DNA of 64,000 nt from Fibrobacter sp. (GTDB lineage: Bacteria; Fibrobacterota; Fibrobacteria; Fibrobacterales; Fibrobacteraceae), in NCBI GenBank assembly GCA_016285835.1, contig JAEERM010000002.1, forward strand, positions 1 to 64,000, given 5' to 3'. Of the stretch, positions 28,401-37,932 are shown piece by piece; the stretch's first letter is position 1; each line of letters opens with the position of its first letter. Below the pieces are notes generated by a model. It was given only the letters and a program-made list of their open reading frames with translations, was not told the DNA's origin and searched no databases. Made by a program: the position numbers and the translations under genes.

Positions 28401-28517
28401 GAATCCTGTACTACTGAGCCACTTGTACGTAGCCGTAGCAGCAATCGTCGCAACCATCATGAAGATGAGGACTGTTATAAGGGATACACCTTTCTTTTTT
28501 AGGCAATACATGTTCAT
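22473..28517 (-). CDS. giant PilX/GspK-like minor pilin with adhesin body, copy 1
   Basis: A 2,014-residue secreted protein. The N-terminus is a class III prepilin leader KKKG|VSLITVLIFMMVATI with Thr in place of Glu5, then an EAREAAHAGLESARSWM helix typical of PilX/GspK, the tip-located minor pilins. A beta-helix-like stretch follows (about 190-340; GGDLTVNGKF-type repeats), then a conserved PRIIYLTKDSPGRLSDYL segment near 690, CFYTDF...WC near 1107, a sandwich-like domain and CSFATNYLGG near 1372, and Ig-like Cys-rich domains to the end. Paralogues are at 30156 and 44690. It follows a pilW-like gene by 9 bases. Role: probable pilus-tip adhesin; the ligand is unknown. The start may be the first or third codon. 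Confidence 0.85.
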   Translation of the reverse strand: MNMYCLKKKGVSLITVLIFMMVATIAATATYKWLSSTGFTSAERMAMSEAREAAHAGLESARSWMTYHANDVGGIVRQYYDGKKKPVALTSVVRGMNGGKQLFSVWLTGVDADGSAFKFTVVSTGTSRGNAKYSETAVFNVRGLYKVQVPQIVVHKHVDNPYAYVGSSVHSTEGFTTSSALINGNWSGNPFIIQDELVITGNMELSGNNISAGKRACIAGDLKYQNEALTGGDLYVMGNATNLMLNLGGNAVFEKNLFMANTGYKFVVGGDLTVNGKFTPDDTKDAEIKGNFCMGPSAEFYVAKLQHDFVAKGHVKFEKSSPFGGSGPNHDGGLSQEFSAKHLTLGGQGKSVYIKGAQKCVNYNGCTNMPKQSPTTYVQDYNMFKTFGNVVSSSTSSMQCNTSIVDYCKSILGTKQKGCNGTNYQIEDGITTAYDAFKDYDKKTTCLNGKNVDNFNVSALNTCWKKAAPENLYHGYLVVNLGSKNVFNNPSGTLDGNFIFYAANKLGNINFPETTARSNVFVYLGNGASQVIGEGAGTHRYYVYSKGDIGMFMLNSNTKKIDGRNVRVWDGTFFMAGKNCAKIQNTNSDNIFIRFDESLQQDLVDNYIICGKNEIGCGNVPEDDKDPTIVTDGEELVNGFDNYYISNAPQLSVTLESQYRNKEVQYDNLTSGSYTTIKPSYVLLPRIIYLTKDSPGRLSDYLSIVNLNGGKMNLTAGQMNCTPSFPMTEVLTHNGKLSPGNYQCSFTPNDKKNYKKMPFWISVDGENGEATRVKFEVASERLFAGDASTSGVTVSLVTEGKKPIEVDVTVEDPPDANWKISPENPVVKISSSNGLTTYRVALEGNSTTPIFKVTANNSATNGTVFFRLKSCNENGTIVQPSYESVNLMGEAFVNRSDIPSTGFCDNKKHKTIDGELCEDIVKRPDCAGSLLHSAAGEWVRPNCSEINTNEKNKRWRCGLVNGDPVRLEKDVISPFCEVFVHDSSVATLHDQGVYNFFASYKAKVFKLNLLLEGVNDNSKVKVHYTTDASGTVATSVCDSKNSCEIPMFAGDSVFLEYEENGNDEFSQWQFIKSASTGEVYSASSDQTLKILAVRDTLVHAVFNKNKNHCFYTDFKDTESGWCSATSSRECIDKCTSTGKKNSCSVKGDGLRPESHWLVPRTNSGHNYAEISRDADAIYYSGSGNGNSSNATVTYLLNRAEAGGHGLLMSRFKSCAMQGNKKNSLMNSGFILRSSDNAGEYSILSIYGIQESGNFSVVARMCEGDGTGINNVSKAHCSAEKPFGIRLTSSEFANTAFNVNVDVRGDNAVIELSYKNGSSWVRSTVSLPLTIPASYGQFVGLSLAEDCFKVYNLGWESNDWYGQDCFDIPKVTCSFATNYLGGILPLNEETTPWVGLSKWFNDPTDPTKMHDGCTLSYHYNGCDLDDNLLTNRCDPWLDGTTHCSSCNFNTDDGPYYVTGKSANTLKNSTYTFGVAGLHGMSKTYNYNGSAVYGSVREASVTVDCSGSGGNGHLYTASCGRFMVGDITECAQDVSFSTDACVNQTSCMVSVSGGIANLRSSTMSGDVSGLPEDPNSGIAPTISMIMKDANGRLSQEFQINGNGRFNRDVNLMADMQEFDPEKVVSIEFSSAHAFTLSGLTSSCPNTVGVLGCSAQIEGDRFVVHSTITNASAAVCKVDGSEKYGTAEKDCPSDGVFYIPAVDVYKNLNNSGDLQRSYTFTVTTTAKDNKSQKTTCTTDPVVLSRNEFTCSVSTHGELVAGDEMPAINYSITNCPLGGCSVIATVGGEAPVTLNYRDDGLVASWMPNINTKAGTYQYILEYGGLTCEASVTFKDGQDGEATNCAIDFSDSTFTADLSLPSGGNSSVKLWYTDYLGNVIGQAKSTSSSTTSFREHLPAITVSGQYVLVLSINGKEACSVNYEYTAPAEIKADCYIENGRFKTKNKNTGETIYSVSLNRNDNGTPYGNTVSTGSWSADGFVDLDAYVPTTPGTYTYNLWGSELLCSVTYEVKDESEENP

Positions 28518-28526
28518 CTCGTCCCC

Positions 28527-29885
28527 CTAATCCCTCGGCCCGTTACTCGGAACGGGTACCACTAGTGAAATATTCGATTTTTCGCCGCCCCTGTTTACCG
28601 CGAGTTCCAGCAAGAACGCTTTCACATTCTTCTTATCCGGAATCAGAGGGACATAATTCTTGTCATCGAAGTTGTAATTCGCCGATTCGACTCTTCGCAA
28701 CTGCAAATTCCGTATAGTCACCCTGCCCAACGCCGACGAGGGCGAATAGCTCGCGAAAGTGAATGCAAGACAAACGTTCTTCTCCTGTTTTTTCAAGCTA
28801 AAGCGGAAGGAACGCAAATTCGGTTCATAATCTGTCGCCGGTACATAGAACAAAAAGTCATCAAGATCCTGGACCAAGGTTCCATCCAAATGGCGAAATC
28901 CCACAGCAGCATGATCGCGGCCAGGGCAGAACAATCGACTATTGTCTGCATTGTACGGCAATTCAAACGAAATTTCATACGTCACGCTCGGTTCCAAAGT
29001 CACTTTAGAACAGAGGATGTTCCACTGGCTGCCGTCCACCGGCGCAACCCCCGTAAAGGCCTTGCCCACGAACACCTGGTTCACCTCTTTTCCCGTTGTA
29101 ATGGGTTTATTGTGTTCTCTGTCGTAGTTGGACACAAAACCTGTAAGATTAATTTTTTCGCCCCCATCGGCAGGCGAAATAGAAAGGAAATGGAAATGCT
29201 CATCGCCACTATGGCCCGAAGCATATCTCGAAAGAAGCCTGAAAGGAGTTCCGCTCACCCCAGCACCGACAACAGGGAGCACGAGCGCTTTTTCCGCAGA
29301 AGTCGAGAACGCATCCCCGACAACGCCCGGCTGAGCAGGAATTACGTGGAATCGTTCGATATCGGAGGCAATTTCCACCACCACGGACGGATCAGGGCAA
29401 TCAGACGACGTTTTCGCTTTTATTTTTTCAACGACCGAACACTTACGGTAAAGGGACTTGCCACGTTTGAACCAGGCAACCTCTTCAACGACATCAGCCT
29501 GTCCCGCCGAAGAATAGCGCAGGCGCCTCATCCTCAAAGTATCCGTTTCGCCATTTGCGGACTGGACTAGGTGGAACGACGATGAATCCGGAACTAGAGC
29601 GGATGGATCCATATAAACTTTAGGGGAAGCAACAAACATATCGGGCAAAGAGGCGCTGCCAGCTTCTTTATAGACCTTGGCCCCCATCTGCGACACATCA
29701 ACAGAAAACATATCAGCAACTTTTTCCGCGACTTCGCTAGCCTTGAGCATGTTCTGAGTGCGTACTCGGAACTTGGTACTGTCACTGAAAGCACGGCCTG
29801 CAACAAGGACCACCACCCCTAGAATGGCGATATAGACCATAAGCTCCATTAACGTGAAGCCGCGTTTTTCACAATTCCCGTTCAT
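28527..29885 (-). CDS. PilW-like minor pilin, copy 1
   Basis: A 452-residue prepilin. The leader ends EKRG|FTLMEL with Glu5 and a hydrophobic VYIAILGVVVLVAGRAF spine; SDSTKFRVRTQNMLKASEV follows, as in PilW. At about 450 residues it is longer than typical PilW (about 250-300). The C-terminus ends in VPVPSNGP, shared with its two paralogues. I chose the ATG at 29885; the frame opens 16 codons earlier without pilin features. It lies 9 bases upstream of the giant gene, and unlike the other two operons has no pilV-like gene before it. Confidence 0.85.
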   Translation of the reverse strand: MNGNCEKRGFTLMELMVYIAILGVVVLVAGRAFSDSTKFRVRTQNMLKASEVAEKVADMFSVDVSQMGAKVYKEAGSASLPDMFVASPKVYMDPSALVPDSSSFHLVQSANGETDTLRMRRLRYSSAGQADVVEEVAWFKRGKSLYRKCSVVEKIKAKTSSDCPDPSVVVEIASDIERFHVIPAQPGVVGDAFSTSAEKALVLPVVGAGVSGTPFRLLSRYASGHSGDEHFHFLSISPADGGEKINLTGFVSNYDREHNKPITTGKEVNQVFVGKAFTGVAPVDGSQWNILCSKVTLEPSVTYEISFELPYNADNSRLFCPGRDHAAVGFRHLDGTLVQDLDDFLFYVPATDYEPNLRSFRFSLKKQEKNVCLAFTFASYSPSSALGRVTIRNLQLRRVESANYNFDDKNYVPLIPDKKNVKAFLLELAVNRGGEKSNISLVVPVPSNGPRD

Positions 29886-29974
29886 ACGCCCCGACGGTAA
29901 CGTCCTCCAGAGGAGGACAATTTCAAACAACATCCCGAATCCACCGGACCCCGGAGTTCATAAAATAATAAAAA

Positions 29975-29996
29975 GGGTGTGACGTACGCCACACCC
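29975..29996 (-). terminator. intrinsic terminator
   Basis: GGGTGTG and CACACCC pair around a loop, followed on the - strand by TTTTTATTATTTT. It lies in the 270-base gap between the second giant gene and the first pilW-like gene and is a second stop after 30095-30124. The gap holds no gene. Confidence 0.75.
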
Positions 29997-30094
29997 AACA
30001 GATAAAATAGTGGTAAAATAAGAAATCAAAGACTCAGCCACCAAAAGGGCCACCAGTCAAGACGTAATTTTATGATAAGAAAAATATAACAAAA

Positions 30095-30124
30095 AGGAGA
30101 AAGCCCCCAAAGGGGCATCCTCCT
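30095..30124 (-). terminator. intrinsic terminator after the second giant gene
   Basis: AGGAGGAT-GCCCC-TTT-GGGGGC-TTTCTCCT forms a two-part stem on the - strand, followed by TTTTTGTTATATTTTT. It begins 31 bases after the giant gene stop. Confidence 0.8.
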
Positions 30125-30155
30125 ACTTATTGCCAAATATGAACATCAAACTCCT

Positions 30156-33100
30156 CTATTCAAAACAACTGGTTTGTACCCACCACCAAGCATCACTTGC
30201 ATCTTGATTTATCCATTCTGGATCATCAGTTCTGTCTGGATTCACTTTATAACACTTTCCACTGGCCATGTTATCAAGCCCACTCTTATAACATTTACCA
30301 TGATAACCACCTTTACCATTTACAAAGTCCACACAAATATTTTGTTGCGCCGGAGCAAATGTCACCTTAAACGTGCACTCCTTGGACACCTTCACACCAT
30401 TCACATCACGGCTGATATTGAATTGATAATCCTTTTCACCAGTACCGCTTTGATCATAGAACGATACATTTCCGGAAGTGTAGCCAGACCCACTTTCATA
30501 TACCGTCGGCCCTTTTTTAATTTTCCATTCGCACTCTCCATCGCATCCACTCACGTTAGGAGAAACCACAATTGGGCTTTCGGGATTCTGTCCGGTCGTT
30601 GGCGAAGGACACGTCAAGGTCAGGTTAACATTGTTCACCGTATGCGTCACCGTACAAGCCGGATTACCATTCAAACTCAGGATGAAATCATAGGTTCCAT
30701 TGGCATATTCACCCAAATGCAAATCGAAATTCAGTGGGGCGTTAGAATTCGCAGCCACATTCTGTTGACCAAGCACATTGCCCAAGAGATCAGATCTCGT
30801 GAGAGTTGCAGCGACATTCCCCATATTTCCGCCAGAAACAAATGCCGTAAAATGCCCCTGAGGCGTAATCTTACACTCTGATGCAGACGCAGGAATAGAC
30901 TCTATTATTTCAAAGCTACCCGACGTACAGGAACCGTAAACCTTTGTTTTTGTCGCATTATAAACCGTCACCGTATAGGAATAGGTTCCAGCACTCATCG
31001 CTGTCGCCGTATTCAGGCTCGGCGCCCAAGACATGGAGCCTTGAAGGGTCGAGCTATGTGCGTATTCCGTACCATCCGACAGAGTAAGGTCGTATACGCA
31101 GCCTCCAGCAGGGCAATTATTGGCTTCGACAACAACTGCCGGGACACCTCCCCCCTGCACAAAGCTAGTCGTAGGTCCATCAAGCCGGCAATTTAAGGAA
31201 ACTGGGCTAAGAGGCATCGATGTCGCAGTACATTCGCTCGTTGGAGGAGTAAGTTCTGTCGCGGCATCATCATCGTACACCGACACCTTGAAGGAATACT
31301 GTTGCGCTTGAGTTCCTTCGTACAATCTATCTTCAAAATTTGGATCATCGATGAGGAATATGCCTTGTGAATTACAGGGGCCAAAATAAGTCGGTAAGGA
31401 AGATTCCGTTAGAGATTCCACCTTGCACTTCTTTGCAATCTGGAACGGGTCAATATTCGTACTTATACGCCACTGTCCTGCCGGAGTATAAGTAACATCG
31501 TTTTCACCGCAATTCACGCTCAAGGTTGCCGAGCATTGGCTCGTAATGGAATCAATCGTATAAGTGCCGAACCCGCTTCTCAGAATTATTTCTTTAACAT
31601 GTTCCGGATCAAACCCATAACGGGAAGCAAAGTCCTTGTTTTCAAAATCGTTCACTGCGGAGGCCTCTAAATTTACCGCATCGGAGGTTTTGCCCGAGAC
31701 ATCTTTAAATGTAGCCGTAACCTTAGTCCCCGCGTCCATCGTCACATAGAACATCACTCTCGCATCGCGGAGATTTACTCCACCTTCTCTATTCAAAACA
31801 ACTTTGTGCTCTCCGGTAATGCCCGATGTCGTCCCTGCCAAGCGTTCATTCTGGACACAAGTATGCTTTTGGCCCACATAAAACTCACCGCAGCCAGCCG
31901 TAAACACTTTTCCGCGTTGCATACAATAGACCCTTACAGAGGCATTACGGACCGCTCCATTCAGGCTATCGTGCTGGAAGCCATGATCTCCTTCGTACTT
32001 GAAATAGAAGTTACCCGATCTGAGTTCGAGCGCATCATTCACAAGGCCACTCTCCACATATCCATCGGCTCCAATATTCCCGCCACAATACGTTCCATTT
32101 ATCAAGCCGGCACCAAGCAAACGTTTATATCTACCACTGGGCATATCGCAACCATTATAATAATACGAGATGTCGTCAACACAATCCGCACCTTTATCCG
32201 CGAACCACTTGGAATAACCGATCACAGGGGTCACGTCTTCATTGCGTGGGACCTGACCTGCCATATATTTAGCTGCAAAAGAACAAGTTATGGTCGGGGT
32301 GGCATAGCACTTGTCTTTATACTGTTCAGAGAACCAGCTTACATCGTACACACCAAAATCGGAATCACCCAATTTAAGCCCAACATAAGCATGTTCATCA
32401 TCATCCAAGGAGCCACCCATTAAGGCAGAAAGCGCTTTCAAATCAAATTTTGCGACAGCACGCCTAAAACCGGATGCGCCAGGAACATTCCCCATAATAA
32501 GTAAGCTATCTCTCTTATATATAGTCACATCGAAATTCAACGAGGCCCTAGATTCCCAAGAAAGCCCAGCCCCCGAAACGGAGTCTTTCAATCGAGCGGA
32601 CATACAATTTGCCCCCTTTGCATAAGTTTCAGTCATCGAGACCGATGTCAAATAACAGACACGGGCAAACGTTTCCTTTGCTGTCGAATTACGTCCAGTT
32701 GAATCAATTCCAAAGAAATTCACCGAAACATATTCCGTTCCAGCCCTATTTGACCTAATTACAAGGCCACTATTCAAGGATGTTTTGTCCACTTTTGTAG
32801 GGCTGGTTATATCCGTCCAAAGTTGAATATTATATGTACCTTCAATACCTGCATCCACAGTATTCATCATCATCGCAACATTTCCGTCATCAGGCCGTTT
32901 TAAATATTTATGCGAGAAAATTTCCGGCCGAGCACGTCCACCACCATTACTATTTACAACGATCCAGTTGGCATTTTCATAGCGAAGGTCGTTATTTTTG
33001 CATGGCATCGACCCTTGACAATAATCTATACAATCAGGATCTTTGTTGTTTTTACACCAAATATCCGTTTTATTGAATTCCGCATAGAAGCAATGCGGAT

Positions 33101-36100
33101 CTCTCTCATTGAACACGGCCGTATAGGACACATCATCACTCATTACAAACCGTACTGTATCCGAGGAGTTTTCAGAATGGTTCCCTGAGCCATCCGAAAT
33201 AGACCAACGAGCAAATCGATCATCACCACCTTCTTTTGTGGTCAAACGAACATTTTGGCCCGAATAGACAATTATATCGCACCCTACCGAACTCGAACAA
33301 GTTTTCTTTTTGGGGTGAGAGAATGTTGTATCTTCCGGTTCGAAAATATCTATGAGAACATCACTGTCATCGGCGTTTTTTAGCGCAACATGGAGCATGT
33401 AGTGTAAGCGTTTGAGCGAGGCATACAGGATATACCCTCCAGCGTTAGTTGCATCATCCTTTGGCGCAGTCACATAATTGAATTTTTCAGGATTATACAT
33501 GACACAAGTTCGTCTGTCAAACGAGCCCTCTATAAAACCGTATTTTACAGATTCACCTAAACCCGCATCACATTCCCACTTTTCATTTGCAACTTTATTA
33601 TCACACCCATGGTATCGAGGAAGATCAACCCATTCCAATGGCGTTGGCATCGGGCAATTTTCCAAGGAATCGGCGGCCAGTTTGTACTTAGGATTTTTTT
33701 CACATTCTTCCTCATATTCACGGCAGTAATCAGCAATCGAGCCTCGATGTATCGTTGCAACACCACGACGGTTAAAGGCCTTTATTACAGAACCCCCACC
33801 AACAATACAGCCTTCTGGGTTTTGCAAAGTAAACCGAACCGTACCAGGCAAAGCCGATGGACTTACAGACACATTAAATATCGGATACGTGGTTTCTACA
33901 CTGGAGTATGGTTTTTCGACGGCATAATACTGGGAGCCATCCGCAGCTTGTTTCCAGGTAATATTAGAATTATCGGATTTCCTCACATCCCAACCGGTGG
34001 GCAAGTCCGACATTCCGATACGTATCTTAAAATCGCCCGTTAATGACGAGGGTTTTACAACCAGTTTGACTTCACCGGAACCCGATTGCCCCACTTGGAA
34101 GAATTCATTTGCGGCACCTGCAAAATGGACCATGGGAGTCGTCGTAGAGTCGCCCTCTAGAAGTTGCACATAGAAATCGGATTTAAGCGTTCCACCTTGC
34201 GGATTATTCCGAGTGAAAGAACAATTATAGACATTCGTATTCAAGTTAGCACTGACAATTTTGTCTTTAACCTTACCACTTGTAAGATCATTTGCACGCC
34301 CGTCACACGAAAGAATTCCACCTTGTTTCGGCGCTCCCGTACGCGGAATCACCGTTATATAATCCGACAGTTGACCAGGAGAACTGGCATTCAGGTAAAC
34401 AACTCTCGGCATAACCTGGATGGTGGGCCCAGGATTAACCACATTCATTTCATCAATTTTATCAGGACTCTTATATTCAGACTCTACGGTAACATACAGC
34501 TGAGGGCCCATCGCAACAAAATCCGGATCGTACGGACCTTCCACAAAGCCAACCGACGACGAGGAGACCAACGCTGCCGATGACGAACTTGTAGGAGAAT
34601 CGCCGCAATAAGCACTATCGGCTACGGGGCAAACAATTCCACTTTGCGCAATATCGTCGACAACATCTTCGTCGTACATCATGGTGACCGTACCATTTAT
34701 ATCCGGAATTTTTGCACAGCTTGACGCCGTTGCATATACAGAACCGGCCCAAGTACACTGCCCCAGGAAGCCCTTTATATCAGCCCTTGTAAAAAAGAAA
34801 TAATTTCGAGTTGACTTGTCATTTTCACAGTTGATATGAACATCAGCCCCATCTTTCAAATACACAAAAACACGGGAATTCGGCGTTGTTTTGGGGAAAC
34901 GGCCATGGTTTGCATTCGGCCCACCAAATTTAGTGTCATAGATAAACAAGAATTTTCCATTCAAAGACGGGGCGCTAGCATCGTTAACACCTCCAGCAGC
35001 ATTCTCGTTAAAAGTCAATTTAAGAACCAGATAATCATTAAACAAGTATCTCTTTCTCTTATCCTTATCGTTGTATAGCTTTTCGTAACAGCTATTCATT
35101 TTTGTTGTTTTATCATTTGAAATATGATTAAGGTGATTGCAGTCTGGAATACCCGACTTCGACGCAGTATCGGCGTATTTCTCAAATTTTTTCCACCCTG
35201 TCATAAGAATATCGCTAACATAATACGGCGAATTGCTACAAGATTTCCCTGTTTGTGATTTCGGTTTCCAAATAGCATCACAGTAATTTTTTACAGATTT
35301 GCCACATTGGAAAGACGGATTTTCTGGAAGCGTTCCGCGCACAATTCCCCTTGACGCAAATCCTGCGTAACCCAAGTCCTTATTTCCACCCTTAATTTGA
35401 TAATATTTTTTGAATTTTTTCCCGTTTACAGTCTCTTCATTACAATTATCCACGCCAGGAACCACATTAACTTGGCATGCGGCAGCATCTTTTACATACA
35501 CTGTATCTTTGTCACTTGTTCCAAGTTGCCTATGGCTAAGTCCGGAAATCCCGTTGTTTGTATTTAAGCCATATCCACGGCCATTCTTAAACGATGTCGG
35601 CATCCAGACATGATGCGCTACAATAAAATCATGGTTTGCTGACTCCGATTCAAACTGGATGGAAGCAGAATTCCCTAGGCACAGATTCCCTCCTATCGAA
35701 TGTTGGAAAGCACTTAAATTCGGACGCATCACGCCCTCTAAGTACATATTTCCACCCACAGAAAAACCGGGATCGCCAATATTGCCGATGGTCAAGTTGC
35801 CCGCAAAATAGGCATTTTCTCCAATATTTCCAACAAACTTATTCGAACCAGATCCAGCCAGGCCACCCACAAAAAGATTTTTGGTCCATATTCCGTTATT
35901 GGGATCCAAATTGCCCCCCACGCAAGTCGTTCCGCCAGCCTTAATCTTGTTACCGCTCAACGTGACTTTACCCGTAACAACAAAGTCTCCATCCAGATTA
36001 ATCGGGTTCGACCCATTCGCCATACCCCAGTCCCCATTGATAAGGGCAGATGTGACTCCATGCCCACCAGCAAAGGATGTAGAGCCACCAAAATAAGCAT

Positions 36101-36593
36101 AATGGTAATCAAGGTGAAATTCTTCTTCGGGAACTGGTTTCAGGACTCTATACAAGCCCGAGACATTCAAGATTGCAGTTTCGGTGTACGAAGCAGCATT
36201 ATTGTGAGCATAACCGGTAGATACAATCTTTAACTTATAAGTAGCACTTGTCGTCGGAGCATCAGCCCCTACGAGAGCCACAGAAAAGGACTGCCCCGAT
36301 TTGGCCATGGGCTTAAGAAAATCATCCAACGATATCGGATTCCTGTTTGCGACATCTTCGCTAAAATACTGCTGCAAAATGGACCCAACGTCATTGGCGT
36401 GGTACATCATCCATGCACGTGCAGCCTCGACACCGGCTTGAGACGATGTACGAGCCTCATTGACCAACATTCTGTCTGCAGAAGAAAAACCTTCGGAGGA
36501 CAGCCACTTATACGTCGCCGTACCGGCGATAGTCGCCACCAGCATAAACATCAATACAGCAAAGAGAGAAACGCCTTTTTGCGACTTGAACAT
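30156..36593 (-). CDS. giant PilX/GspK-like minor pilin with adhesin body, copy 2
   Basis: A 2,145-residue paralogue with the same order of parts: leader KSQKG|VSLFAVLMFMLVATI without Glu5, PilX-like helix EARTSSQAGVEAARAWM, beta-helix-like region, a short Ser run (SSSSAALVSSSS near residue 655), PRVVYLNASSPGQLSDYI near 720, CFYAEF...WC near 1166, CSFAAKYMAGQ near 1435, and C-terminal Ig-like Cys-rich domains. I chose the ATG at 36593, just after AAAGGAGG; the frame continues 22 codons upstream into the pilW-like gene. It is the last gene of a pilV-pilW-giant operon and is followed by two terminators. It is probably a pilus-tip adhesin with a different head from copies 1 and 3. Confidence 0.85.
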   Translation of the reverse strand: MFKSQKGVSLFAVLMFMLVATIAGTATYKWLSSEGFSSADRMLVNEARTSSQAGVEAARAWMMYHANDVGSILQQYFSEDVANRNPISLDDFLKPMAKSGQSFSVALVGADAPTTSATYKLKIVSTGYAHNNAASYTETAILNVSGLYRVLKPVPEEEFHLDYHYAYFGGSTSFAGGHGVTSALINGDWGMANGSNPINLDGDFVVTGKVTLSGNKIKAGGTTCVGGNLDPNNGIWTKNLFVGGLAGSGSNKFVGNIGENAYFAGNLTIGNIGDPGFSVGGNMYLEGVMRPNLSAFQHSIGGNLCLGNSASIQFESESANHDFIVAHHVWMPTSFKNGRGYGLNTNNGISGLSHRQLGTSDKDTVYVKDAAACQVNVVPGVDNCNEETVNGKKFKKYYQIKGGNKDLGYAGFASRGIVRGTLPENPSFQCGKSVKNYCDAIWKPKSQTGKSCSNSPYYVSDILMTGWKKFEKYADTASKSGIPDCNHLNHISNDKTTKMNSCYEKLYNDKDKRKRYLFNDYLVLKLTFNENAAGGVNDASAPSLNGKFLFIYDTKFGGPNANHGRFPKTTPNSRVFVYLKDGADVHINCENDKSTRNYFFFTRADIKGFLGQCTWAGSVYATASSCAKIPDINGTVTMMYDEDVVDDIAQSGIVCPVADSAYCGDSPTSSSSAALVSSSSVGFVEGPYDPDFVAMGPQLYVTVESEYKSPDKIDEMNVVNPGPTIQVMPRVVYLNASSPGQLSDYITVIPRTGAPKQGGILSCDGRANDLTSGKVKDKIVSANLNTNVYNCSFTRNNPQGGTLKSDFYVQLLEGDSTTTPMVHFAGAANEFFQVGQSGSGEVKLVVKPSSLTGDFKIRIGMSDLPTGWDVRKSDNSNITWKQAADGSQYYAVEKPYSSVETTYPIFNVSVSPSALPGTVRFTLQNPEGCIVGGGSVIKAFNRRGVATIHRGSIADYCREYEEECEKNPKYKLAADSLENCPMPTPLEWVDLPRYHGCDNKVANEKWECDAGLGESVKYGFIEGSFDRRTCVMYNPEKFNYVTAPKDDATNAGGYILYASLKRLHYMLHVALKNADDSDVLIDIFEPEDTTFSHPKKKTCSSSVGCDIIVYSGQNVRLTTKEGGDDRFARWSISDGSGNHSENSSDTVRFVMSDDVSYTAVFNERDPHCFYAEFNKTDIWCKNNKDPDCIDYCQGSMPCKNNDLRYENANWIVVNSNGGGRARPEIFSHKYLKRPDDGNVAMMMNTVDAGIEGTYNIQLWTDITSPTKVDKTSLNSGLVIRSNRAGTEYVSVNFFGIDSTGRNSTAKETFARVCYLTSVSMTETYAKGANCMSARLKDSVSGAGLSWESRASLNFDVTIYKRDSLLIMGNVPGASGFRRAVAKFDLKALSALMGGSLDDDEHAYVGLKLGDSDFGVYDVSWFSEQYKDKCYATPTITCSFAAKYMAGQVPRNEDVTPVIGYSKWFADKGADCVDDISYYYNGCDMPSGRYKRLLGAGLINGTYCGGNIGADGYVESGLVNDALELRSGNFYFKYEGDHGFQHDSLNGAVRNASVRVYCMQRGKVFTAGCGEFYVGQKHTCVQNERLAGTTSGITGEHKVVLNREGGVNLRDARVMFYVTMDAGTKVTATFKDVSGKTSDAVNLEASAVNDFENKDFASRYGFDPEHVKEIILRSGFGTYTIDSITSQCSATLSVNCGENDVTYTPAGQWRISTNIDPFQIAKKCKVESLTESSLPTYFGPCNSQGIFLIDDPNFEDRLYEGTQAQQYSFKVSVYDDDAATELTPPTSECTATSMPLSPVSLNCRLDGPTTSFVQGGGVPAVVVEANNCPAGGCVYDLTLSDGTEYAHSSTLQGSMSWAPSLNTATAMSAGTYSYTVTVYNATKTKVYGSCTSGSFEIIESIPASASECKITPQGHFTAFVSGGNMGNVAATLTRSDLLGNVLGQQNVAANSNAPLNFDLHLGEYANGTYDFILSLNGNPACTVTHTVNNVNLTLTCPSPTTGQNPESPIVVSPNVSGCDGECEWKIKKGPTVYESGSGYTSGNVSFYDQSGTGEKDYQFNISRDVNGVKVSKECTFKVTFAPAQQNICVDFVNGKGGYHGKCYKSGLDNMASGKCYKVNPDRTDDPEWINQDASDAWWWVQTSCFE

Positions 36594-36603
36594 AACGCCT
36601 CCT

Positions 36604-37932
36604 TTATAACTCCGTCGTTCCGTTACTAGGAACCGGGACAACAACGGAAGTCTCTCCACTCACGTGATTTTCCATTAGTTTTAAATCCAATTTAAAAGCA
36701 CGAACATTCGCTTTGTCTAGCGTGTCTGGAACATACCCTTGAACAAACTTGTAATTTCTGTCGGAAATTTTTTTCAGACGCAAATCGGCAAACGAGAATG
36801 TGCCTGAACCGACGGTTGGCGAAAAAACGGCCATCCTAAACACAATACATGCATTACTAAAATTATTCCGCGGGACAAAGCGCATCACATGTTCATCCGG
36901 AGCTTCGGACGTCTGCGGAGGAAAAATCATCAAATCATCAACATCATCAGAAGGGATGGATTCGGCATTCGAAACCATCCTAAACCCAATAGACAAGTGA
37001 TCCATCCCAGGTCGGAACATGCGGGCATCGTCTCTTACGTTCAACGGAGTTCTGAACCTAAGTTCGTAAGTTAGATCCTTGCTAAAATTAAACTTTTCAC
37101 AATCTTTCCAATCATCGGTATTTTCTCCCGTTTTGCCAACATACACCTCATGAGATTTTATATCAACCCCGTGGTAGTTGCCATCCTCGCGGAAATTCGA
37201 AGAAAATCCGGACATTGTAAATGATGTCGCTCCATAGTCTGGAATCACATTTATTTTGACCACATGAGTCGCAGCGTGTTCACGGGAAATCAGACGGAAT
37301 TGCCCCGCATCGGCACTCGAAGGAAACAACACCGAATCGGCAACACTTTTGAGAAGTCCCGGTGTCGCAGGAGTTATCACAAACTTGGAAACGCCCGAAG
37401 CCATGGTGACTGTTCTTGGCTTGATTTCCGGACAACTCGCTGTATCTTCAGTCCCTCGAATCGTACGGCACGAACGTTTCAAAATGCCATCATTAGTGGT
37501 ATACCAAGAAATTTCTTCAACACGCTTAAATCTACCTACACTATCCACAACCTTACGGAAAACAAGACTATCTTTATCCGCCCCTCTTTTTGTGCTATTC
37601 GGATTATTAACATTCGTATCGCCTCGGAAATAATCAAACGACGAGAAATCGTTTCTGGCCACATTCATGAAAACTTCAGGCCTTACGTCAAATCCGGATC
37701 TAAGTTCATCTGTAAATTCCGGGTCTATAACCGTTTTCGCACCCATCTGGGCAACATCGTCCCGGAAAAGATTTCCCAGATTTTCAGCTTTTTGGTTCGC
37801 CTTAATCATACTTTCGGAAACAATGCGCATCTTTGTACTATCGCTAAACGCATGCCCAGCAATAATGACAACGACACCGACAATAGCCAGGTAGACCATT
37901 AATTCAATCATTGTAAAACCGCGCTTATTCAT
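36604..37932 (-). CDS. PilW-like minor pilin, copy 2
   Basis: A 442-residue prepilin: MNKRG|FTMIEL, Glu5, spine VYLAIVGVVVIIAGHAF, then SDSTKMRIVSESMIKANQK. The head differs from copies 1 and 3 but keeps the same C-terminal VVVPVPSNG motif. The ATG at 37932 overlaps the pilV-like stop in an ATGA, so translation is coupled. It ends 10 bases before the giant gene start. PilW-type subunits sit in the tip complex that primes pilus assembly. Confidence 0.85.
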   Translation of the reverse strand: MNKRGFTMIELMVYLAIVGVVVIIAGHAFSDSTKMRIVSESMIKANQKAENLGNLFRDDVAQMGAKTVIDPEFTDELRSGFDVRPEVFMNVARNDFSSFDYFRGDTNVNNPNSTKRGADKDSLVFRKVVDSVGRFKRVEEISWYTTNDGILKRSCRTIRGTEDTASCPEIKPRTVTMASGVSKFVITPATPGLLKSVADSVLFPSSADAGQFRLISREHAATHVVKINVIPDYGATSFTMSGFSSNFREDGNYHGVDIKSHEVYVGKTGENTDDWKDCEKFNFSKDLTYELRFRTPLNVRDDARMFRPGMDHLSIGFRMVSNAESIPSDDVDDLMIFPPQTSEAPDEHVMRFVPRNNFSNACIVFRMAVFSPTVGSGTFSFADLRLKKISDRNYKFVQGYVPDTLDKANVRAFKLDLKLMENHVSGETSVVVPVPSNGTTEL